Shown: positions 5,735 to 13,404 of the stretch, piece after piece
How the letters are laid out: the number at the start of each line of letters is the position of its first letter
Numbering within the stretch: the stretch's first letter is position 1
Source of the DNA: Ethanoligenens sp047722935
Lineage (GTDB): Bacteria > Bacillota > Clostridia > Oscillospirales > Ethanoligenentaceae
Direction: 5' to 3'
DNA: 15,044 nt
Assembly (NCBI GenBank): GCA_047722935.1
Contig: JBDNZS010000065.1
Span: forward strand, 1 to 15,044
Program-made: the position numbers and the translations under genes
Notes under the pieces: generated by a model
The model's input: the letters and a program-made list of their open reading frames with translations, nothing else
Told to the model about the DNA's origin: nothing
The model's database searches: none

Positions 5735-7200
5735 GAGACCGTCTCCTTCTCAAAAAAGGCTTTCCGACCTCTTTCAAGCCACCAACTTGAATAGGGTAGA
5801 TGCGTGTGCTTGGAAATGTTTTTTTCAAAGTTCCGGTTTTGCAGGGTATCCGCAATGGTTTTCCCAAGGCTGATCAAACCGTCATAACCAAAGCCCATAT
5901 ATTCGTCAATTAAAGATACCGGCGATATTCCAAGTTTCATGATCCACGAGGCATTGCTTGGGTGACGGTATAGGTATAGATCCGGTCTGAGTTTGTTCAG
6001 AATATTGATGATTTCGCCATACTGATAAGCGCAGACGCTGACCGGCAAATCAGGTAATCTTCCGGCAAGAGAGGGTATGGATTCGGGAATCGACCCGTGA
6101 TCATAACTCTGATCAAGATGCCAGGCTGCGCTCCAGACCACCTCAATACCCAGTTCCTGGAGAAGACGTGTGAAATTAAAGGCGAAGCTTGGACCCATAC
6201 CGACGACTGCCCGTCGGCCGGAAAGCTGCTTTCTCAATTTTTCAATCTGTGGAATGGCACGGGCACGCTCCCTGGCAATCAGTTTTTCCGCGACGCCCTC
6301 CTTATGGAGAATCTGTCCAAGGCCTCGCAGCCATTCCTCATAACCTTCAACTCCATGTGGCTGGACGGACTTCAAATAAGGCACGCCATAGGCCTGTTCC
6401 AGTCCGTTCCCGAGGTAGGTTCCAAGAACGCCGCATATACTGACGGTTGCTGCGGATTCGGAAAGGTGGGTGAGTTCCTCTACCGTGCAATAACCGGCCA
6501 CAAAAAAAGGTTTAACCCCAAATTCCGCAAAGGTTTCTTCGATTTGCTTTTGGTAGCTTGCTCTGAAATTGATGACATTGACGACATTACGCTTAAATGT
6601 GGGTGGTTTTACGATTCCGGCCAAAATGGCATGAAAAGCCGCGTCAAATCCTGAGGCCCAAATCTTTGTCTTGAATCCTTCGCAAAATACTGGAATTATG
6701 GGAAGCCCGAGTTGTAAACCTAGCTCGGTGGTTACTGATCCGATATCCTCGCCGATGATAGCTGAAGTACACGATGTCGTGACAAAAATTGCAGCGGGAT
6801 GGTATTTTTTGTTGACCTCTTTGATCGTATTCGTAAGTTTTTGCGTCGCACCGAAAACTGTATCATTCTCGTTCATGTTGGTACTGAACATCATTAAATC
6901 CCGATGGGGAAGCCCCTGCGCAAATTCTCCCCATTTTCTCGCGTTATTAGCGCCCATCGAATCGGAAAGGCAACCGATTGGCGCATGATTGATTACAGCG
7001 GCGTCGGTGATTGCACTGAGATAACCCTGTGCGCAGCCCGACATGCACGCACTGTTCTGACTGAAGCATCTCTTTCGGTCACAGATCCCGCAGTGTTCGG
7101 CCTGTTTTGCAATATCTCCGATTGTTCCAATATATCCGGTAATGGAATTAAGCCTGCGTTCCCGTGTCTGAACTTCATATGTATTTAAGTTGATTGCCAT
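5731..7200 (-). CDS. NifD-like catalytic subunit of a nitrogenase-family reductase (component 1, alpha-like)
   Basis: A 489-residue component 1 protein. Likely P-cluster ligands are C52 (or C56), C77 (NHAPIGC) and C144 (TTSCTSAIIGED). C256 (VSICGVLGTYLGNG) lines up with the FeMo-co ligand Cys275 of Azotobacter NifD. Nitrogenase residues are replaced: in CEGFKTKIWASGFD, W181 and F185 stand at the places of Gln191 and His195, N85 at Arg96, and the region of His442 (SLIDEYMGFGYDG) has no His. N2 reduction is therefore unlikely. An N-terminal run of extra cysteines (C37, C40, C45, C52, C56) is unusual. AGAGGAGG lies about 8 nt before the ATG. The start overlaps the end of the upstream ATPase gene by 26 nt, tying this enzyme to the importer. 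The nearest described logic is methylthio-alkane reductase, but group membership needs a tree. A NifE-like scaffold is the main alternative, since NifE also keeps the Cys and lacks the His. Confidence 0.87.
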   Translation of the reverse strand: MAINLNTYEVQTRERRLNSITGYIGTIGDIAKQAEHCGICDRKRCFSQNSACMSGCAQGYLSAITDAAVINHAPIGCLSDSMGANNARKWGEFAQGLPHRDLMMFSTNMNENDTVFGATQKLTNTIKEVNKKYHPAAIFVTTSCTSAIIGEDIGSVTTELGLQLGLPIIPVFCEGFKTKIWASGFDAAFHAILAGIVKPPTFKRNVVNVINFRASYQKQIEETFAEFGVKPFFVAGYCTVEELTHLSESAATVSICGVLGTYLGNGLEQAYGVPYLKSVQPHGVEGYEEWLRGLGQILHKEGVAEKLIARERARAIPQIEKLRKQLSGRRAVVGMGPSFAFNFTRLLQELGIEVVWSAAWHLDQSYDHGSIPESIPSLAGRLPDLPVSVCAYQYGEIINILNKLRPDLYLYRHPSNASWIMKLGISPVSLIDEYMGFGYDGLISLGKTIADTLQNRNFEKNISKHTHLPYSSWWLERGRKAFFEKETVS

Positions 7201-8239
7201 TTCGGCGCCTCCTCTGCCGTAAAAGCGGTTGTTTTAATGTGTGAAACCCATAGGCATCAAACGAGTGAGTCTTTATCAAAGTGACATCGTACAAAGTGCT
7301 GCCCTTCAAATTTTTTTCGATATTTCTAAGTTCTGGAGATACCTGCTTACATTTTTCGCATGCATTTGGGCATCGGAAAAAGAAAGCGCACCCTGATTCG
7401 CATATTTCCCGATCCGTTGCTTCCAAGGGTATTTTGACCGTTTTCTCAGGCTGTACACCTATCTCAGGAACCGCCGAAAGAAGCATCCGGGTATAAGGAT
7501 GGGCGGGAAAATCATACAACGTCTGGACGTCCGTGAGTTCGACTAATTGGCCCATATACATTACGGCGATCCGATCACACAGATAGTAAACGACATTCAG
7601 ATTATGGGAAATGAAAAGATAGGAAAGGCCCAAATTATCCCGAAGATCTTTCATCAAATTCAGTATCTGCGATTGAACCGAAACGTCCAGCGCGGATACT
7701 GGTTCATCCGCTACAATCAATTCGGGATTCAGTATCAATGCGGCTCCGATGCTGACCCTTTGTCGCTGTCCTCCGCTCAACTCGTTTGGATAGCGGGTGC
7801 GAAAACCACTATCGAGCCCAATTAGCTCCAGAATTTCATCCACGCGCTTTCTTCGGGAACGGTGGTCACCGATTCCATGAATTCGGAGGGGCTCCTCCAG
7901 CATCCAACCTATTGTTTTCGTTGGATTCAGAGAGCTGAGAGGATCTTGAAATACAATCTGTACCCTTTTTCGCTGCTGCTTCGTGCGTTTTCGAAAGAGC
8001 TTTTCGTCATCAATCGTAATATTTCCGTCCGATGGAATCAGCCCGGTGATTGCCCGGGCCAGCGTAGATTTCCCGCAGCCGCTTTCACCCACCAGACCAA
8101 ATGCTTCCCCGCGCCGGATTGAGAATGAAATGTCATGTAGAACATCCTTTCGTTCATCCCCGCCGAAGAAGCCGGATTTCCGGTTGACATAATGGCTCGA
8201 GACATGTTCGACCCGTAGAATTGCTTTATATTCCGGCAT
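7175..8239 (-). CDS. ABC importer ATPase, OppF/DppF type
   Basis: One of two ATPases energising a family 5 (peptide/nickel-type) importer at the inner face of the membrane. With the ATG at 8239 it has 354 residues. Walker A is GESGCGKS (51-58), then QIVFQDPLSSLNP (Q loop), LSGGQRQR (signature), LIVADEPVSALD (Walker B) and SHN (H loop). The oligopeptide-ATPase C-terminal domain has clustered cysteines (CESGCAFFFRCPNACEKC). A longer frame to 8398 overlaps the preceding ATPase gene by about 170 nt and adds a low-complexity basic leader, so I rejected it. The chosen start overlaps that gene by only 14 nt, with AGGAGGAG about 12-15 nt upstream. The tail after the cysteine cluster is about 30 residues longer than usual, Arg-rich (RQRRRRN), and overlaps the start of the NifD-like gene. 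Confidence 0.9.
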   Translation of the reverse strand: MPEYKAILRVEHVSSHYVNRKSGFFGGDERKDVLHDISFSIRRGEAFGLVGESGCGKSTLARAITGLIPSDGNITIDDEKLFRKRTKQQRKRVQIVFQDPLSSLNPTKTIGWMLEEPLRIHGIGDHRSRRKRVDEILELIGLDSGFRTRYPNELSGGQRQRVSIGAALILNPELIVADEPVSALDVSVQSQILNLMKDLRDNLGLSYLFISHNLNVVYYLCDRIAVMYMGQLVELTDVQTLYDFPAHPYTRMLLSAVPEIGVQPEKTVKIPLEATDREICESGCAFFFRCPNACEKCKQVSPELRNIEKNLKGSTLYDVTLIKTHSFDAYGFHTLKQPLLRQRRRRNGNQLKYI

Positions 8240-9221
8240 ATTCCATTTCACGCTCCTCCTCTGCCTCAATACAGCGGACTTTGTGGCTTGGGCCGAGAGA
8301 TATACAGGGGGGTTTCTGCGAAAAGCAGGAGGCCTGCGCTTCGCCGCAGCGTGGGGCAAACGGGCAGCCGAACCGTTTTTCAGTGAGAGCCGGTACATGC
8401 CCGGGAATATTGGTGAGCCGTTTTCCTTTCCGGTCTCTCATTGGGATGGAGCCGATCAGACCCTTCGTATACTCATGTACAGGGTGCTGAAAGATGTTGT
8501 TTGCACTGCCTTCCTCCACAATGCTGCCAGCATACATGACGATGATCCGATTGCAAAGCCGGCTGATTACACCAAGATCGTGAGAAATAAATAAAAGAGC
8601 ACACTCAAAATCATGGTTGATCTCTCGCAATAAATCCAAAATCTGCGCCTGGATAGTGACGTCGAGAGCCGTTGTTGGTTCGTCCGCAATGATCAATTTC
8701 GGCTTGCAGACAACGGCAATGGCGATCATGACTCGCTGCCGCATTCCGCCTGAGAGTTCGTGTGGATAGGCATTCATCAGCTCTTCCGGATGGGGTAGCC
8801 CCACCCTGCCGAGAATATGGATGCTCTGGTTGCGGATTTCCTGCTTGGATAGGCTGCTGTGAAGGCGCAGGTTTTCCGAAACCTGACGGCCGATTTTCAT
8901 TAACGGGTTGAGTGAGGTCATCGGTTCCTGAAAAATCATAGAGATTTCTTTACCCTGTATTGCTCGCAAATCATTTTTTTTCAGTAACTGCAGTTCCTGT
9001 CCTTCAAAGAGGATGGAACCCGAACGAATCCGGATGTTTTCCGGAAGCAGCCCCGCTATGGACAGAGCAGTCATGCTCTTTCCGCATCCCGATTCGCCGA
9101 CGATTCCGAGTATTTCTCCTTTTTGTAGAGAAAAATCAACTTGTTCGACAATGTCATATTGACCTTCTTCCGTATCTGCGCATATGGATAAATCACTGAC
9201 ATCCAGAATTGTATTCTGCAT
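8226..9221 (-). CDS. ABC importer ATPase, OppD/DppD type
   Basis: The partner ATPase of the importer, 331 residues from the ATG at 9221. Walker A is GESGCGKS (42-49), then MIFQEPMTSLNP (Q loop), LSGGMRQR (156-163), LIIADEPTTALD (Walker B) and ISHDLG (H loop). The C-terminal domain has FGCPFAPRCGEAQASC, the cysteine cluster typical of OppD/DppD proteins. GGGAGGAG lies 7 nt before this ATG. The upstream in-frame start at 9275 would overlap the permease gene and lacks such a site. It sits 25 bp after the second permease. Confidence 0.92.
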   Translation of the reverse strand: MQNTILDVSDLSICADTEEGQYDIVEQVDFSLQKGEILGIVGESGCGKSMTALSIAGLLPENIRIRSGSILFEGQELQLLKKNDLRAIQGKEISMIFQEPMTSLNPLMKIGRQVSENLRLHSSLSKQEIRNQSIHILGRVGLPHPEELMNAYPHELSGGMRQRVMIAIAVVCKPKLIIADEPTTALDVTIQAQILDLLREINHDFECALLFISHDLGVISRLCNRIIVMYAGSIVEEGSANNIFQHPVHEYTKGLIGSIPMRDRKGKRLTNIPGHVPALTEKRFGCPFAPRCGEAQASCFSQKPPCISLGPSHKVRCIEAEEEREMEYAGI

Positions 9222-9246
9222 ATTAAACTCCTCCCTTACGATTTGC

Positions 9247-10047
9247 TCAGCAAAATTCTTTTCGGAGCCCCTCACCGAGATAATTAAAGCCCAGAACGAT
9301 AATCATAGTTAAGACGCCGGGAGCCAGAGCAATCCATGGAGCATTAAAAAGATACGGCTGCGCCTCAAACAGCATCCTTCCCAGACTCGGAGTCGGCGGC
9401 TGAATCCCCAAGCCAAGATAGCTCATGCTCGCTTCGGCGAGTGTGGCATTTGAAAGGCCGACGACAATAGCCGTAAGCAGGGAAGGATAAAGATTCGGCA
9501 ACACGTGAATAAACATAACCCGCAGAGGAGATGCTCCGAATGTTTCCGCGCTTTTAATAAATTCACTGCTTTTTACCTGAAGCGTCCCGCTCCGGACGAT
9601 TCGGGTGAAACTCGGAATAAAGAGGATTCCGAGCGCCGGTATAATGGTGTATTTACCCTGACCCAGCACTGTTACCATGACAAGGGCCAGCAAAATGCCG
9701 GGGAACGAATTCAGGGCGTCGATCAGACGCATGATCCCCTCATCCGCGACGCCACCAAAATATCCGGCGCACAGGCCAAGGATGATTCCGATGAAGGTGC
9801 CTATCGATACGGTGCTTGCCGCGACAAATATCGTAAACTTCGCTCCGCTCATAATTCGGCTGAATACATCCCGACCAAAATTATCCGTTCCGAGCAGATG
9901 CCTTATACCCGGAGGGGAAAAACGCACAGCGATATTCAGGGCATCCACGTTATATGGAGTATAAAAAAAGCTGATTTCGGTCAGGAGTAGCACAACTCCT
10001 ATCAAAAAAAGGCCCAGTTTGCTGTCAAAATTCAGTTTGTGTTTCAT
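9247..10047 (-). CDS. ABC importer permease, OppC/DppC type
   Basis: The second membrane subunit, 266 residues. It has an N-terminal membrane segment (about 11-30), a periplasm-side segment with HLLGTDNFGRDVFSR typical of DppC/NikC proteins, then about five more helices. The ATPase-contacting EAA-like loop is SAETFGASPLRVMFIHVLPN (about 162-181). GGGAGGAG stands 7 nt before the ATG. It lies 36 bp after the first permease. It pairs with the OppB/DppB-type protein to form the channel. Confidence 0.93.
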   Translation of the reverse strand: MKHKLNFDSKLGLFLIGVVLLLTEISFFYTPYNVDALNIAVRFSPPGIRHLLGTDNFGRDVFSRIMSGAKFTIFVAASTVSIGTFIGIILGLCAGYFGGVADEGIMRLIDALNSFPGILLALVMVTVLGQGKYTIIPALGILFIPSFTRIVRSGTLQVKSSEFIKSAETFGASPLRVMFIHVLPNLYPSLLTAIVVGLSNATLAEASMSYLGLGIQPPTPSLGRMLFEAQPYLFNAPWIALAPGVLTMIIVLGFNYLGEGLRKEFC

Positions 10048-10083
10048 TGAATGCTCCTCCCGGCAACGGCAAAGATGTGATGT

Positions 10084-11034
10084 TCATTGTGCCCCGTGAA
10101 TCCGGATTCGAGGGTCGATTGCCTGGAGCAGGATATCGACCCAAAAATTCGCAATAACAACAATGGCGGCAATATATACGACGAGAGACTCTACGAGGGG
10201 AAAATCGCGGGAGGAGATGGAGGTGATGAGCAGCCTGCCAACGCCGGGTATTCCAAAAACCTGTTCAATAATGATGCTGCCGGAAAAGACTTCGGATAGA
10301 ATCATGCCAAATAGGGTGATCACCGGCACAAGCGCGTTTTTGAGCACATGCCGGTACAACACGGCGTTATCCCTGTTCCCTTTACTATAAGCTGTCCGTA
10401 CATAATCGAGTTTTAACTGGCTGATAACGGATGTCCTAAGAAATTTAATAACGGTTGCTATGTTGGGGAGGGCGATGGCGAGTGCCGGAAAAAACATATA
10501 AATCAGAAAACCTGTGGGATTCGTCATAAAATCAACATACCCGCCAGGCGTGAAGCATTTTAAAACGATACCGAACAGCCATATAAAGATGATTCCAAGG
10601 AAGAAATTTGGGATGGATATGTTCATCATGGTCAGAGTTCCCAGCAACTTGTCAACAATCGTATCTTTCCTTTTCGCGCAGCAAATTCCGATCGGGATAG
10701 ACAGCAAAATAATCAGGAATAATGTGATACCGGCAAGTATCGCTGTTACCGGCAGCCTGTTTGCAATAAGGCCTCGAACGGGGACCGAGTATTTGATTGA
10801 CTTTCCGAGATTTCCGCTGAAAAAGCCCGCAAGCCATCTTCCATAGCGAATGGGCATCGGATCATTCAGACCGAGTTGTCCCCGCAAAACTGCAAGCTGC
10901 TGCGGCGAAGCGCTTGTACCGAGAATCATCTGAGCCGGATCCCCCGGAATGATATTAAACGCAAAGAAAGTCAAAAGAGAGACGAGAAAAAGAGTCAAAA
11001 TAAACGTGAGTAGCTTGCGCAGCACATACTTCAT
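10084..11034 (-). CDS. ABC importer permease, OppB/DppB type
   Basis: The first membrane subunit, 316 residues. It shows the family's N-terminus (RKLLTFILTLFLVSLLTFF, then IIPGDPAQ), a periplasmic stretch with LGLNDPMPIRYGRWL, and about five further helices. The coupling loop is AYSKGNRDNAVLYRHVLKNA. GGAGGTG lies 5 nt before the ATG. The gap of 109 bp from the binding-protein gene holds a stem-loop (see 11071-11125). Confidence 0.93.
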   Translation of the reverse strand: MKYVLRKLLTFILTLFLVSLLTFFAFNIIPGDPAQMILGTSASPQQLAVLRGQLGLNDPMPIRYGRWLAGFFSGNLGKSIKYSVPVRGLIANRLPVTAILAGITLFLIILLSIPIGICCAKRKDTIVDKLLGTLTMMNISIPNFFLGIIFIWLFGIVLKCFTPGGYVDFMTNPTGFLIYMFFPALAIALPNIATVIKFLRTSVISQLKLDYVRTAYSKGNRDNAVLYRHVLKNALVPVITLFGMILSEVFSGSIIIEQVFGIPGVGRLLITSISSRDFPLVESLVVYIAAIVVIANFWVDILLQAIDPRIRIHGAQ

Positions 11035-11070
11035 GAATTCACCTCCACCACTTCGGTTATCAATAATTCT

Positions 11071-11125
11071 GCCGGGGACAATGCTTCAAGGTCTGTCTTT
11101 AGCAGCCATCGAGAACGTCCCCAGC
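11071..11125 (-). promoter_or_regulatory. Intercistronic stem-loop between binding protein and first permease
   Basis: gccggggac (11071-11079) pairs with gtccccagc (11117-11125) over 9 bp with one G-U, closing a 37-nt loop. No T run follows. Such hairpins after binding-protein genes often protect the upstream message so that more binding protein than permease is made. That role is inferred here. Confidence 0.45.
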
Positions 11126-11143
11126 CGAATTATGTTTGTCGAC

Positions 11144-12670
11144 TTATTTGGTTTTATAAATGGTGGATAGATCAATTACAAAAAGAGGATAAGCCGTGAA
11201 ACCGGAGTATCCGGTTTTTAGCGCGGTGAGAGAGGCAATATCTTGTATAAAGACATTTGCCGCATCCTTTGAAATCAGCTCCTGAGCTTGATCAAAGAGC
11301 TGCACCCGTTTGGTGTCGTCGCTTTCATTGACCGCCTGATTGTAAAGGATGTCGTAAGCCGAGTCCTTGTAATTGAAGAAATTATTCTTACTTGTAGAGA
11401 CATATCTGCCAAGAAAACTTTCCGGTGAAAGATTTGCACCGTCAACTGAAATAATAGTGGCTTCATATTGCCTGTTGGTATAAACCTGCGACAGCCAAGT
11501 TGCCCAGTCTACCTGTTTGATGGTCGCCGTTACACCAATCGCCTTGAGCTCATTGATAATCACCTGCGCGGTATCAACGTGGACCTGATAGTTGGAAGGT
11601 ACCGTAATTGTAAAACTGAATCCATTCGGATATCCGGCTTCGGAGAGCAGTTCCTTTGCTTTTGAAGTGCCTTTTTTATAAGCATCTGCGAGGCTGGCAT
11701 CATAGTATTTCTTGAAACCCGGAATTACCGGCGTGCCAACGCGCGTGCCTTTTCCGTAATTCACAGTTTTTATGATCTCATCCGGATCAACTGCGTAACT
11801 GATTGCCTGGCGTACCTTCACATTGTCAAATGGCTTTACGGCATTATTAAGATTAAGCTGCTGGACGGCGTTTGAATTGGACTGTTCGATCGTGAAACCG
11901 GAAGTCAACTGATTGGCAGTGGCATTGTCAACGCTCGCGGCCTGAACGCTGCCACCCTGTAAGTCGAGTAAGAGCGCATTGGTATCCGACTCAAATTTGA
12001 AAGTAACTTTATCCAGATGGGGAAGTCCTTTCTGCCAGTAATCCGTGTTCTTTTCAAGAACCAACGACTGCTGCGGGGTATAGGATACGAACTTGTACGG
12101 CCCCGTACCGATTGGGTGAGTATACTGCTGGGTATAATCCTTGGGTACAATTGCAACCGTCAAGTAAGAAAGAAAATCGTTATCTTTACTGGTAAGGGTG
12201 GTTTTTATCGTGGACGAATCGACCACATCTACAGATTTTATCTCTGAAAGGCCAGCTATCTGATCCGCCTTCGCTGTGTCAAGCGAATATTTAACATCAT
12301 CTGCGGTCACCGTGTTTCCATTTTGAAATTTGATTCCGCTTCGGATCTTAAAAGTATATGTAAGCCCATCGCTCGAAACATCCGGTAGTTTTTCCGCCAC
12401 AGCGGGGATCAAATTTCCGTCTTTATCCGGCTTGACAAGGCCCTCAAAAATGTTAAACAGAACCGATCGTGTATCGGCCGTTGTCGCTTTGTATGGGTCA
12501 AGATGATCCGGCTCAGTTTCAAGTCCGAAAACAAGAGAACCACCTGCCTGAATTTCGGAACCCGAGCTGGTGCTCTGCGTCGTTTTCTTTGCGGATCCAC
12601 AGGCGGTCAGTGACAACAAGAGAGCCCCGGTGACAAAAATTCCCAATAACCTGAAAAAGTTTTTTTTCAT
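11144..12670 (-). CDS. ABC importer substrate-binding lipoprotein, family 5 (SBP_bac_5)
   Basis: A 508-residue binding protein that captures the substrate outside the membrane and hands it to the permease pair. The N-terminus is a lipoprotein signal: MKKNFF, a hydrophobic core (about 8-20) and lipobox LTAC with the lipidated Cys24. A Ser/Thr-rich linker follows. The fold begins at GGSLVFGLETEPDHLDPYKA and includes the family hallmark KFQNGNTVTADDVKYSLD (about 113-130), as in OppA, DppA, NikA and GsiB. GAGGAG lies 8 nt before the ATG. Family 5 proteins bind peptides, nickel complexes, glutathione and other solutes, so the ligand cannot be named from sequence. Operon linkage to the nitrogenase-like and sulfhydrylase genes suggests an organosulfur compound; a metal complex for cofactor supply is an alternative. 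Confidence 0.92.
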   Translation of the reverse strand: MKKNFFRLLGIFVTGALLLSLTACGSAKKTTQSTSSGSEIQAGGSLVFGLETEPDHLDPYKATTADTRSVLFNIFEGLVKPDKDGNLIPAVAEKLPDVSSDGLTYTFKIRSGIKFQNGNTVTADDVKYSLDTAKADQIAGLSEIKSVDVVDSSTIKTTLTSKDNDFLSYLTVAIVPKDYTQQYTHPIGTGPYKFVSYTPQQSLVLEKNTDYWQKGLPHLDKVTFKFESDTNALLLDLQGGSVQAASVDNATANQLTSGFTIEQSNSNAVQQLNLNNAVKPFDNVKVRQAISYAVDPDEIIKTVNYGKGTRVGTPVIPGFKKYYDASLADAYKKGTSKAKELLSEAGYPNGFSFTITVPSNYQVHVDTAQVIINELKAIGVTATIKQVDWATWLSQVYTNRQYEATIISVDGANLSPESFLGRYVSTSKNNFFNYKDSAYDILYNQAVNESDDTKRVQLFDQAQELISKDAANVFIQDIASLTALKTGYSGFTAYPLFVIDLSTIYKTK

Positions 12671-12771
12671 AATACATTCTCCTCACTTCAAAAACCATAT
12701 GACTGACTCAAATATTCGGGAGGTTCACGGATGTCTGACAAAACGTCAACATTTCCGATTTCTTCAACGCC

Positions 12772-13404
12772 TTACCGGCCGATATGATTAATCAGCACAA
12801 ATTTCAAACCTGCACAGGATGCTCCAATGTAGTCATTGTAGTAATTGTCTCCGACATACAACGTATGCTCGGGCTTTACGCCGGCTTTGAATAGTGCAAG
12901 TTCAAAAATCCTCTGATCCGGCTTTGAAATTTTCACTTCGCTTGAGATAACAATCTGATCCAGCAGACTGAATATCCCATTTTGCTTTAATATTTCGATT
13001 GCTGTATCGTCCCAATTGGATATTAAAATACGTCTGATTCCCCGACGTTTCAACATTGAAAGAACGCTCGCAACAGATTCGTAGGCAAACCACGCCCCTC
13101 CGTCAGATTTGGACTGTATTTCTTCCTGCCGAAAAAACTCGGTTAAAACCGACTGCAAATCAAGATAAATCTGAAGATACCCGAGTAATTTCTGAAAATA
13201 GAATGGCATGAATTCTTCTCTTCGCCCGATTAAAGTCCCAGGAAATTCCCGCATAATCAGTTTGTCGCTCAGATGGTATGCCTTAAAAATCTCATCTATC
13301 TTTCTGTGGATTCCCATTTGTTCGATTGCTTTTTGAAAGATCAACTCGCGGTGCGTATGTACAAGCGTATAACCAAGATCAAATCCCACACATGTGATAT
13401 TCAT
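12772..13404 (-). CDS. HAD-superfamily hydrolase-like protein
   Basis: A 210-residue HAD-fold protein with a helical cap (about 15-100). Motif I is FDLGYTL with nucleophile D9, motif II ILISNWDD (S129), motif III KISKPDQRIF (K161) and motif IV VGDNYYNDYIGA (D186, D191). The residue two after the nucleophile, normally Asp in HAD phosphatases, is Gly11. A standard phosphatase activity is therefore doubtful, though the rest of the site is kept. Its ATG overlaps the stop of the alpha/beta hydrolase gene by 4 nt (ATGA), so the two are made together. The link to the importer genes 101 bp downstream may be through the same transcript. The substrate is unknown. Confidence 0.85.
   Translation of the reverse strand: MNITCVGFDLGYTLVHTHRELIFQKAIEQMGIHRKIDEIFKAYHLSDKLIMREFPGTLIGRREEFMPFYFQKLLGYLQIYLDLQSVLTEFFRQEEIQSKSDGGAWFAYESVASVLSMLKRRGIRRILISNWDDTAIEILKQNGIFSLLDQIVISSEVKISKPDQRIFELALFKAGVKPEHTLYVGDNYYNDYIGASCAGLKFVLINHIGR

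Noticed and set aside
5731..7200. A true nitrogen-fixing NifDK
   Set aside because: The places of Gln191, His195, Arg96 and His442 of NifD are not conserved, no nifH, nifB, nifE or nifN accompanies the pair, and the neighbours are sulfur and transport genes.
4415..7200. Dark-operative protochlorophyllide or chlorophyllide reductase (BchNB, BchYZ) or CfbD
   Set aside because: Two subunits with three P-cluster-like Cys each, plus a cofactor-type Cys in the alpha-like chain, do not fit. No tetrapyrrole genes are nearby.
8239..8398. Longer N-terminus for the second ATPase (start at 8398)
   Set aside because: It overlaps the preceding ATPase gene by about 170 nt and encodes a basic, non-family leader; the ABC domain starts naturally after the ATG at 8239.
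12671..12771. A separate promoter directly before the binding-protein gene
   Set aside because: A TTGACG is present, but no acceptable -10 box lies at 16-18 bp. Only the ribosome binding site is convincing, so co-transcription with the hydrolase genes remains possible.
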